Source of the DNA: Mesostigma viride
Taxonomy: Eukaryota > Streptophyta > Mesostigmatophyceae > Mesostigmatales > Mesostigmataceae
Direction: 5' to 3'
Assembly: GCA_009746045.1 (NCBI GenBank)
Contig: RPFO01001400.1
Location: forward strand, 124,001 to 188,000
Length of the DNA: 64,000 nucleotides
This document shows, in pieces, positions 55,087-64,000 of this stretch. The position numbers and the translations under genes are program-made. The notes beneath the pieces were generated by a model. That model was given only the letters and a program-made list of their open reading frames with translations. It searched no databases and had not been told where the DNA came from. Numbering within the stretch: the stretch's first letter is position 1; each line of letters opens with the position of its first letter.

Positions 55087-58000
55087 ATGCATCGACCTCA
55101 CAGTCGACTGAGACACATGGTGGTGCCGGTATCTCGGGCTAAAACGACAGCTCTCAGCAGCAAGATTAGCAACACCCAACGCATGCTAGATTTTCTACGC
55201 CTCTGCGTTGCGCAAGCATCCCCGAATACCCAGAGCAGGCGGCAGGCTCGCATCCTACGCCTGCAGGACAAAATAAATGCGATGAAAAGCACTATTTCCA
55301 CCGCTTCCCTTCCTCCCTCCGTTCCACCCCCACCTCCATTCCCCGCCGCATCCACCCCCATCACCCATCGCCGTTCTCCCCTGGTGGGCCAGCAGGCATC
55401 CTTGGCCCTTGCCACTTTCAATACACGTACATTGCTAGCAGATGACGACCATAGCTGCCGGGTAGAGGAGCTAGTCGCATTTTGCATAGAGCATCGTGTA
55501 TCTATTCTAGGCGTCCAGGAACACCGTCGCCAGGTGCCATTTGGCACGGTGAGCACTAACCGCCTTGCAGGCGGTTGGCGTTTCTACTTCGCTGGAAGTG
55601 GGACGCCAGGCCGGCAAGGTGGTGTTGGTCTTTTGTGTTCGCCGTTGGCAGTTGCTAGCCTCAGTACGCTTAAGTTCCTAACACCACGCCTTATGGTAGC
55701 ACATTTCACCTCCGTCGAGGGGCGGTCTAAGCACCACCTCACGGTGGGGGTGGGCTACGCACCCCATAGTGGTCTACCTGCGTTGGAACGCCAGAAGTTC
55801 TTCGAGGACTTGCATAGCCTTGAGGGGGCCACCCCGGCCCGCCACTTTTTGGTTATGCTGCTAGACGCCAATGCCACGCTCCCTGTGGGCACTGCTGGCA
55901 GTCGCTTTGCGCCTGCTGACACTGCTGCTAACGACAACACACCCCTGTTTTCTGCCTTTTTGCGGGATAGCGGGATGGTTGCTGTCAACTGCCACTTCCA
56001 ACGTCCCTCACAGGACTTGGTCACTTTTCGTGGCCCTAACGGCCGTCAGGCCTGTCTGGACTACGTGGTGGTACGGCAGCCCAGGTGCACCTCGGTTCTG
56101 GACACCCGAGTGTTTAATTGACACGCCCACGGTGTGCTCTGACCACCGGTTGGTGCGCGCAACCATTCGGCTCCGGTTCCACGTCCCCGCGCGCCGCGCC
56201 CCAGTGGTCCGCCCTGACTGGTCTGCTCTACGCCCGGTCCGGGGAGATCCTGAGGACTGGACGGACGCCGAGCACGAGCGGATCAACCGGTGCCGACGGG
56301 AGTACCTGTCGGCCCTGGCATGAGTGTGGGGCCCGCGCCCCCCCCCCGCCGCTTCACCCCGAGACGGCCGCCCGCCTTGGGGTTGCCGGACCCCCGCCGC
56401 CGCCAGCGCCCCCTTCCTCGGCCGCGGACTACCAAGTCCCCGACTTGCAGGAGGGCTGCCTTGCCACTGACGACGTCGTCCCCTCCTTCACTTTGAAGGA
56501 ACTGGACGGCGCCCTTGCTCGCCTGCGGTACGATGCGGCGGTCGGTGCCGACCACCTTTCTGCTGAGCTGCTGAAGACCCCTGATCCAGCGGTTAGGGAT
56601 CTTCTGCTGGCGTTCTGCAACCGTGTCCTGCTTTCTGACGAGCCTCCGCCTGCTGAGTGGCAGACGGCCATCCGCATCATGCTGTACAAGAAGGGCTCTG
56701 CTGCTGACCCCGGTAACTACAGGGGTGTCTGCCTCCAGAGCGCAGCGCTGAAGGTCTTCATGCGCATGATGCTGCACAGGCTCCGCGCCGCGCTGGACCC
56801 ACACCTGGATGAGTCTCAGATGGGTTTTCGTCGTGGTCGTAACACTGTCATGGCTGTGTTTGTCGCGCGCCGGTTGATGGAGGAGGTGCGTCGCCTTTGC
56901 CCTGACAGTTTGCCGCTGGTCTCCATTTTTGTTGACTATATCAAGGCCTTTGACAGGGTCCTCTGGGAGGCTCTTTGGGCCATCCTAGCTCTGGACCGCG
57001 TGCCACCAGCGTTTATTTCTGCCATTCGCCGACTGTATGAGGGCTCACAGGCAGTAGTGCGGACTGCGGAAGGCACCGACCCCACCATTCCCCCTTCACC
57101 ACGGGGTGTGGCAAGGTTGTGTCCTGTCTCCATACCTGTTCATTATTGTCGTGGACCACGTCATGCGCCAGGCACGTGCGCGCTTTACTGCTCTTAAGGG
57201 GTCAGTTCGAGCCAGGCTTGGACATCCTTAACGAGCGTGGGCACGGCGGGGTTAGCACGGGTTACCGCCTGGCTGACCTGATTTATGCGGACGACACCAC
57301 CCTCATCGCGCGCCCCGAGCACATTCAGACCTGGCTGGACTGTCTGGGCCTGGAGGCGAGGGCGGTGGGGTTGGAGATTAGTGTCAAAACTGAGGCGATG
57401 GTGATTGGGGCCTCCAGTCGCCCACCGCTGCCGCGCCTGCTCGACGGGACGGAGGTCCCATTCCGCGACCGCTTCAAGCTGTTGGGGAGTTGGCTTCCTG
57501 ACACTGCCGACGATGTGGACACCCGCATCGGCCTTTCCTGGGCCAAGCTCCGTTCGCTCAACACCTACTGGCGCTCCAAGGGCCTGGACGAGCACCGCAA
57601 GTAGCGCATGCTCTTCAAGGTCCTCGTCCTCACGGTGCTCACGTATGGCGCCGAGGCATGGACACTCACGGCAACACTGGCAGCCAAGCTAGACGGCACG
57701 GTAACCAGGATGCTCCGACAGGTCCTGAATGTAGGGTTTTCTCAGCGTAGGTCAGAGTCTTTGTATCACGGTATATATGCCTCGTATTTCGGATGAGATT
57801 AGGCAGCGTAGGATAGCATTTGTAGGACATCTTGCTTGCACCAGCCAGGTCGACACCGCCCTTGGTCTGGCCGGTCCCCAGCGGCTCGGCCAACCAGGGC
57901 GGCATATTTTGACCTGGCCTGGCCCCAAGAACATCCCTAAAAGGGTAGGGAAACATGCCATGACCTATACCCAGATGTTGCTGGACGACCTAGTGGTCCC

Positions 58001-58151
58001 AGCCCAGTTTGAGTACCGCATCCCCTCTCTCTCCCTTCTCTGGACTGCCATGCAGGACAAGAAGCGGTGGCAGAAGATTGTCAAGGCTCACACGCCAGCC
58101 CCTGTGGGCAAGCCGCCCCCCCCCAAGAGGAGGAGCCGTTTTGATGAGTAG
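55087..58151 (+). pseudogene. LINE ORF2: endonuclease and reverse transcriptase (frameshifts, one in-frame TAG)
   Basis: The N-terminal helix region is followed by the endonuclease/exonuclease/phosphatase fold: TFNTRTLL, GVQEHRR, GGVGLLCSP, LLDANA and (after a frameshift near 56100) SDHRLVRATI. RT: NYRGVCLQSAALKVF, ESQMGFRRGRNTVMA, motif A FVDYIKAFDRV, IRRLYEGSQAVV, and after a second shift near 57110-57190 the active site YADDTTLIA. The C-terminal part includes KLLGSWLPDTADDVDTRI, an extra TAG codon at 57601-57603 (absent from the 35.1-kb copy), TYGAEAWTL and RIAFVGHLA. It closes with VGKPPPPKRRSRFDE. The line-up APE-RT without a visible ORF1 resembles RTE/L1-type elements; the exact clade is not assigned. 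Confidence 0.85.
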
Positions 58152-58224
58152 CGTAGATAGGCTTTTCTAGACTAGATATAGCTTAGAGTTAGGTTAGTTC
58201 GATTACGCGGCTTCCTCCACACCA

Positions 58225-59661
58225 TGTCGCGTCCGTGATCTATCACGTACGTCCGCTATTCAGATTTTAGCGTAATTCTGACGTCCGCAGCCTTGTGCGG
58301 GTTGCTATACCGCGGCCCGGTATACTGACGCCGCGGATCTCACTTGTACTCACGCGCCAAGTCCGCTGAATTTGCTGACGGAACTTTTGGGCGGACCTGA
58401 ATTTCACTAACATTCGTCACAAGGGCAGTTTGCCGAATGCTGGTACACAGCAAGCCGGCGAGGCACTGAGCAGATGTGCAATTTCAGGATTTCAACGTGG
58501 GACACCAGACACAAATGCAAGGAAGCCCCAGGCGGTGCCTGGCATAGCCGATAGATTTGCCCTTGTATATTTGTGTTCGCTTGACAGATAAAGCTTGAAG
58601 TTTAGCTTGTCGGAAATTAGACAATGTTATGATTGGCTGATGTCTAAAGTGGCGCTAGTGGCGCCAGCCGCCAGGCTTGAGCTAGCTTTGAGCAGTATAG
58701 AAGGATGAGCAACGAACCATGGTGGTCGTTGTTCGTCCGTTTCTCTCCCTCACAACTGGTTTGTTGTCTTCATGGGGTGAAATAGTTCGAGCAGCCCGGA
58801 GCAGCCCCCGTGAGTGGTTGCATGCAGTCAGTTGCCATGAGGATGGACTGACGGATACGACAATGTATTGGTTTTGTTAAGAATGTGTGTAAGACTGAGA
58901 ACGAGACAAGGGGCAGGGCCTTCGGGCACCCTGGTCGTCGTTGGCATGCATGCCAGTAGGAACTAGGTCGGGAACACACGCGCACTGCCGCCACAAGGGG
59001 CCTGCAGTGGCTTCAACCAAGGGACCTCACGGCTGCTCTTATAACTACAACATTACAACTCGACAGTCTTTGTAATTCGTCATGTATCTCATTGGAATTG
59101 AAAGGTCTTTTGGTTGCTTTGATGATAAAGCATGGTCTCAAGAATCGGCTGGTTGGGCCGGATTGCCTGTCATGAAGGTGGCGGTGCCATAAAGGACCGC
59201 ACCTTTCATTCTCATTTTAAACGGACGAACAACCCATGATGGGTTCAGTCCGGCCAGCCTGGATGTTCCTCCTGCTTCACCCAGGGAAGCACAAGGAAGA
59301 GGTTATTGCTTAGCCTTCAAAAGCATCTGAAGAGGTTAGGCTTTTCCCTGTAAAAAGCCATTGAAGGGGTTATTGCTAAGCCTTTAAAAGCATGCATGTT
59401 AAGGTTGTTGCTGATCCTGGAAAAGCATCTTTGAGCAGCTGGATTTTTTTTTCTTTTTTTGCTGCTGCCTGGCATGACGCCCTCTTTGGGCTTCCTTCTT
59501 TTGTGTGAGCTGCCTTTCTTTCACTTTTTGCTCTCACGTTGTTGTGAGCTAAATAGTGGGGGGGGAGGTGGCATATCTCACACATGATTACTGCTGATAG
59601 TGGATGCATTTCAAGTTGCGGTAATGACCAGTCCAGGATGATATGGCACGCAAACGCGACA
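58225..59661. mobile_element. TIR DNA transposon, unit 1 (1437 bp, non-autonomous)
   Basis: It begins TGTCGCGT and ends ACGCGACA (8-bp inverted ends). It is flanked on the left by ACCA (58221-58224), which recurs after unit 2 (60368-60371) as a likely 4-bp target duplication. No transposase frame is present. Inside, TTGTTCGTCCGTTT (about 58728) is inverted at about 59218, a 14-bp internal inverted repeat. The element sits in the LINE 3' UTR, whose sequence resumes beyond 60371. Confidence 0.75.
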
Positions 59662-59663
59662 GC

Positions 59664-60367
59664 TGTCGCGTCCGTGATCTATCACGTCCGCTAAGATTTT
59701 AGCGTAATTCTGACGTCCGCAGCCTTGTGCGGGTTGCTATACCGCGGCCCGGTATACTGACGCCGCGGATCTTACTTGTACTCACGCGCCAAGTCCGCTG
59801 AATTTGCTGACGGAACTTTTGGGCGGACCTGAATTTCACTAACATTCGTCACAAGGGCAGTTTGCCGAATGCTGGTACACAGCAAGCCGGCGAGGCACTG
59901 AGCAGATGTGCAATTTCAGGATTTCAACGTGGGACACCAGACACAAATGCAAGGAAGCCCCAGGCGGTGCCTGGCATAGCCGATAGATTTGCCCTTGTAT
60001 ACTTGTGTTCGCTTGACAGATAAAGCTTGAAGTTTAGCTTGTCGGAAATTAGACAATGTTATGATTGGCTGATGTCTAAAGTGGCGCTAGTGGCGCCAGC
60101 CGCCAGGCTTGAGCTTTGAGCAGTATAGAAGGATGAGCAACGAACCATGGTGGTCGTTGTTCGTCCGTTTCTCTCCCTCACAACTGGTTTGTTGTCTTCA
60201 TGGGGTGAAATAGTTCGAGCAGCCCGGAGCAGCCCCCGTGAGTGGTTGCATGCAGTCAGTACGTTGCCATGAGGTGGCATATCTCACACATGATTACTGC
60301 TGATAGTGGATGCATTTCAAGTAGCGGTAATGACCAGTCCAGGATGATATGGCACGCAAACGCGACA
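59664..60367. mobile_element. TIR DNA transposon, unit 2 (704 bp internal-deletion derivative), directly downstream of unit 1
   Basis: It has the same ends as unit 1 and nearly the same first 620 bp (to GTTGCCATGAGG) and last 100 bp (from GTGGCATATCTCACACATG). About 725 bp of the middle is missing, with GAGG microhomology at the junction. Only two bases (GC) separate the units, so the facing ends form the perfect 18-bp palindrome ACGCGACAGCTGTCGCGT at 59654-59671. Confidence 0.8.
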
Positions 60368-60440
60368 ACCACCCATCCAACCTGGAATATGTGCTACATG
60401 ATCTCCCAACGGAGACATGTAATAATTTAATTTAATTTTT

Positions 60441-60920
60441 TTTAATAACTCCGTTGGGAGTACTAATTAATTAATTAATTATCAACATGACTCCGTTGGG
60501 AGTCAATGTAGCACATATCCCTGAGAAGGGGCGTATGGCTTTTAATACATCCTAGGCTACTTCATGCAAGGGTGGGAATGTAAGCTATACCCTTGCTCTA
60601 GGTGCACCAGGGCACCCGCACCACCATGCTGTCTCAGGTTCAACCCGCCTAAGGGGGGGATCCTGGCACGGGGGAGGAAGATCATCATGGCTATACAAGG
60701 GCTAGGGCATGGCTGCTCGGCAGAGATCATCTCTCCGCATAGGCATAGCATGGCTAAATTCTTAATGCAACATCCATGGGGGTCCCATTATATTATAGAC
60801 ATAGCATGGCTAAATGTTGAAGGCATCATCCATGGGGGCCATTATGGGCGCACATGCGCGGGGGCGGCCACATGCTAGGCTAAGCCTTACTAATCTACAC
60901 TACTGGTATATATATTCCTA
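60441..60920 (-). mobile_element. ORF1-element 3' end (T and S modules), 5'-truncated copy
   Basis: S (60685-60920) and T (60490-60680) match 39859-40275. On the minus strand they end in ACTCC-CAAC-GGAGT (60503-60490), an ATTA tail, and then a second copy of the same hairpin (60461-60448) before the LINE tail. Two hairpin-plus-tail units in a row suggest one element inserted into the tail of another. Confidence 0.7.
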
Positions 60921-62398
60921 GTGCGCGGTGTACTCGCCCCAAGGTGATTGCTCCGGCTTTCCGCCCCAGCTCTTGGGACGGGACGAGCGCCTCCATGGGT
61001 TGGATGTCCTCGGCGTTCCGGTTGGCGACCCCGCGTTTGTCATCGATGCTCTGCGGGCCGCCCTCGAGGCACGCACTGAGGTACTGCCCTTGATTGCGCG
61101 CCTTCATGATTCGCAGACCAAGGGTCTGCTTCTGTGGTTTTGCGCTCACCCTCGCGTCGTTCACTGGCTCCGGGGCGCTCTTCCGGCTCAGGTCCGGCTG
61201 GCCGCCGAGGGCCACGACGAACGCATCCAGTCGGCCTTGGCGCAGCTGGTCCCGGGCCCCGACCTCCCGCCACATGCTATTCGCATTGCCTCCCTGCCTG
61301 CACGGATGGGTGGCTGTGGTCTGACTCGTGCCGCCCGGCTGGCCCCAGCAGCATTTTTGGGCTCCGTCGCTCAGTCGTGGGCGGAAAGCTGCCGGCTCCT
61401 GCCCCTTTTGGCAACGGCAGCGCCTGACCTCCTGGACCCCAGCAGCCCTAATTGCCCTTCGTCACCGCCATCCAGGAGGCCTATGCTGAGATCCAGCAGG
61501 CCTGTTCTCCCGTCCGTGCCGCTCAGGCGGTACAGCGCCACCTCCCTCGCGGCACTCCCTCGGTCGCCTCCGTTCAATCTCCCGCCGCATTCCCTGCTCG
61601 CGTCATCGATAAACACCAGAAAACCTACGCGGGTATTCTGCACACGGCTGATTGGATGGCTCTTTTCGCGGACCTCAACGCCCAGGGACGTGCGTGGCTG
61701 TTCTCGCTTTCCTAATTGCGGAGTGTGGGCTCGGCGTACCTTCGTGCTCTTCCCATGGCCCCCCCATTCGCCTTAGCTCCCAGCCACTACTCGGTGGCGC
61801 TCCGGCACCAGCTATATTTGCCCCGCAGCCTCTTGTTCCGGCCGGGCGGCCTTGTGGTAGCTGTGGGCAGCCGCTGGATCCCACGTGGACTCACTACCTT
61901 GCCTGCATGGGGGGCCAACAGAATCAGAATTGGTATTTGTATTTGCACACTGTCCTCCTGACGGTGGTGCTCGCCATGGTTCGGTCGGTTTTCCCCCACG
62001 CGAACATCCGGTCCGAGGATGCGGATGGCGCTGCCTTCTATTCCCCCAACCACCGGCCTGACATCGTGGTGCTGGACTTTGAGGGGGGTGGCCGGCATCT
62101 GCTTATTGACGTTTCGGTGGCGCGGCCCTTGGCTCTTAGCCACGTGGCTGGGGCCTCCCTCACGGCAGGTTACACGGCGGACCGGGCGGAGCGGGCCAAG
62201 CTCCTGGCCTACGGCGACGTCGGGCACCATCGTGTGGTGCCCTTTGTCCTGGAGGAGTTTGGGGCCATGGGGCCCCTGACCTCCGCCTTCTTCAAGGAGT
62301 GTTGCCGGCTCCGGGAGGACCGGCTGGACCTGGAGGGCCACCGGGCCCCATGGTCGGCGCGGACCTATTTAACGACGCCGGCCAGGCAGCTTCCGTGA
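60921..62398 (+). pseudogene. REL-type LINE ORF2, C-terminal part, copy 2 (frameshifted)
   Basis: The first frame (to about 61445) has LDVLGVPVGDPAFV, LLLWFCAHPRVVHWL and IASLPARMGGCGLTRAARLA, a C-terminal pattern seen downstream of RT in R2-like LINEs. After frameshifts (about 61445, 61712, 61800) come SHYSVALRHQL, the zinc finger CGSCGQPLDPTWTHYLAC, RPDIVVLDF and HLLIDVSV (PD...D restriction-like endonuclease motif), and the SAFFKECCRLREDRL end. The RT core itself is missing, since the copy starts right after an S repeat at 60920. Confidence 0.65.
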
Positions 62399-63352
62399 GC
62401 TCCTGGTCCTTGTCGCAACTGTTAGGACCTAGGTCGCGTAGCTTGCAACCTTTGCTCCTCGCCCCTGGTAACGCTCTCGCTGGCTTGCTCACTCCAAGTG
62501 ACAACCACGGTGCGTCGGCAAAGAACTGCCTTGACCTGCCTCAGGCCATAGCTTTATGTTACCTCATTTCCATCGTGCCCTAAGGCATCGCCCATCGGCT
62601 TCGCACAGTGCACCGCTACCTTGCCAGAGCTCTTCTTACCGCTACCTTGCATCCTTGCTGCAGGCAGCGTTAAGGATCTCTGACATTCCGCGACTAGGTA
62701 TCACCAGTTCCTGTCACAGCTCTGCACGGATGCGCATCCTTGCAGAGCCCGCGACTGGCCTACTGGTCTCTACTTAGTCGCCGGACCGTTGCGCCCTCAG
62801 CCTCCATGGACCTGAGTCACGTGCTGGTCCAGGCTAAGCCTGTGCAGGCCCTGCCTGCCACGTGTCCTGTCCACTGCGGCCTCGGTGTGCACTGCCGCCG
62901 CCGCCGGTCGGCAGGACTTCGGGACCTGATAACTCTCACGTCCCTTGTCTGTTTCAGGCAGTCAGCACGGCGTTAGAAAGGTCTCCTCATCCTGCATCCA
63001 ACTAGCACATTGGTGCCCCAATATGCTAACTCCAACCCTTTCTTGTTTTGGAGGCTGGACCAGCCTGAGATTCCAATCAGCCATGCTCACTCATGCCACA
63101 GACTCCTGACCTCTCCCAGAGGCCAGGGCTGCCCTTCTTTTGGAACTTGAGGTTTTTACCCAAAGATTAGTCCAGAGCCAACATTGGTTCCAAGGCCCAG
63201 CCCTGACCCAGATGTCAGCCCCCAACCCTTTCTTTTGGGAACCTGGTTGAGGAGAAAAGTGAGGTCTCTACATCCAGGCAGCTGAAGTTGGACAGAGGAA
63301 GTTATGATAAAGGCCAAGTGCAATCTGGCCTGTAGACGGCCCTGAGCCTCCC
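62399..63352 (+). other. Possible LTR and leader of a third LTR element
   Basis: No coding region is seen. TGGTGCCCC at 63011-63019, following CTAGCACA, could be a primer-binding site (TGG plus acceptor-stem complement) after an LTR end. A second LTR copy lies outside the window if it exists, so this is tentative. Confidence 0.3.
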
Positions 63353-64000
63353 TTGGAGGTTGAGGCTCAGGAGGAGAGCCAGGCAGTAGATGCTAACCCT
63401 CCATGCTTGGATGATGGTCTGTCCTGGATGGACGAGGGTGAGCTGGAATCTGCTGCAGCAACTGTCACAAGGCCAGTGGGGGCCAGGGCTGGACCAAAGC
63501 CCAAGGGGCTCCTCATGGCGGACGTCATCCGGGCACTGATGAGCGGCAAGCGTGATCCCAAGGTATCTAAGCTCACGGGGTGGGGGTCATGCTGGGCAGC
63601 AACATTAGAGGTGGATACCAACTCGCAGGTGTCCATTCTGAGGGCTGAGGATGCTGCAGGGTTGCGGATGTCTGTAGCCGGTTGCCCAGCCGTGTCTGAT
63701 TTCTCGGGTCCAATGTGTCCATGAAAGTTCTGGGGGAGGTGAGTGTGCCTATTCTGGGGGTGCCCACTGTGTTCTGTGTGGTAGAGGGCTATGAGGGTCC
63801 AGCCATACTGGGGCAGAATTTCTTATGCCAGCCGGGGGTGACGATAACCTCTGAGGAATTGGCACTAGAAGGGCAGGGTAGTTTACCCCTCCAGAGATAT
63901 CGCTACTCCCAGGGACTTAGTGTGGCTGTAAGGGCTGTGAAGGGTGTTGCAGTGGAGGGGCCTGATTCTAAGGAGCCCATTGCTCAGGACCTGCTGATCA
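63353..64000 (+). pseudogene. LTR-retroelement protease region (partial, frameshifted, runs off window)
   Basis: Frame 63353-63724 ends with EVDTNSQVSILRAEDA, matching the D(T/S)G(S/A) active site of retropepsins but with Asn replacing the usual Gly. The reading continues in another phase from about 63715 (VLGEVSVPILGVPTVF, GPAILGQNFL), the flap-to-C-terminal ILGxxFL segment of these proteases. It stays open to the last base. One frameshift near 63700-63715 separates the parts. Gag or RT partners are not visible. Confidence 0.6.

Larger units (their letters stand above)
55017..60440 (+). mobile_element. APE-type LINE (RTE/L1-like layout), interrupted in its 3' UTR
   Basis: ORF2 codes for an apurinic-type endonuclease, RT and C-terminal region (55087-58151). 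The 3' UTR continues to ATTACGCGGCTTCCTCCAC and resumes after a 2.14-kb transposon insertion (58225-60367). It ends with the stem-loop TCTCC-CAAC-GGAGA (60402-60415) and an AATTTAATTT tail. The 5' end is preceded by ACATAACTCCGTCGG, a broken piece of another element's 3' hairpin, so the LINE probably inserted there. Confidence 0.8.

Noticed and set aside
58225-60367. Direct repeats of about 640 bp first read as the LTRs of a retrotransposon
   Set aside because: Each unit has its own inverted ends TGTCGCGT/ACGCGACA, the repeats also share their right-hand 100 bp, and there is no primer-binding site, polypurine tract or coding interior.

Overview
The window looks like nuclear DNA of a repeat-rich microbial eukaryote. 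It has GT-AG introns, GC-rich exons, large intergenic transposon nests and many minisatellites. A green-algal or other microalgal genome is plausible, but the sequence alone does not fix the lineage. The phosphoenolpyruvate carboxykinase at 44.0-46.9 kb is the GTP-dependent type, whereas land plants use the ATP-dependent type.

Host genes are few. (1) 727-9816 (+): the last eight exons (301 codons plus stop, all splice phases consistent) of a protein I cannot name. Most of its introns are filled by a different tandem array. (2) 26039-28253 (+): an unrecognised two-exon gene with a proline-rich, coiled-coil C-terminal half and one apparent frameshift. (3) 44006-46933 (-): a complete six-exon GTP-PEPCK gene (636 aa). 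(4) 48782-50206 (+): an intronless type II membrane protein of the LicD/fukutin-like family, divergent from PEPCK.

The rest is mobile DNA. At 11.0-23.8 kb there are two head-to-tail copies of one Ty3/gypsy chromovirus sharing the middle LTR, the second cut off inside RT. At 29.9-30.9 kb is a Ty1/copia RNase H remnant. From 32.5 to 43.3 kb is a deep nest: ORF1-only LINE-type elements, one split by a 3.7-kb TTAA-flanked insertion and another split by a 5'-truncated Penelope-like element with a perfect 8-bp target duplication. At 55.0-60.4 kb is an APE-type LINE whose 3' UTR carries two tandem copies of a TIR transposon. At 60.9-62.4 kb is the C-terminal part of a second, REL-endonuclease-type LINE, and an LTR-element protease runs off the right end.

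The observations I rate highest are these. Tandem duplications in the first gene repeatedly include the exon end plus its 5' splice donor, in at least four introns. Several LINE-related families share a 3'-terminal stem-loop with covarying closing base pairs, followed by ATTA/TTAA tails, which suggests that ORF1-only elements are mobilised by the APE-type LINE. Both chromovirus copies carry a canonical A_AAA_AAC -1 frameshift heptamer directly before the gag stop codon. The TIR transposon pair meets in a perfect 18-bp palindrome.
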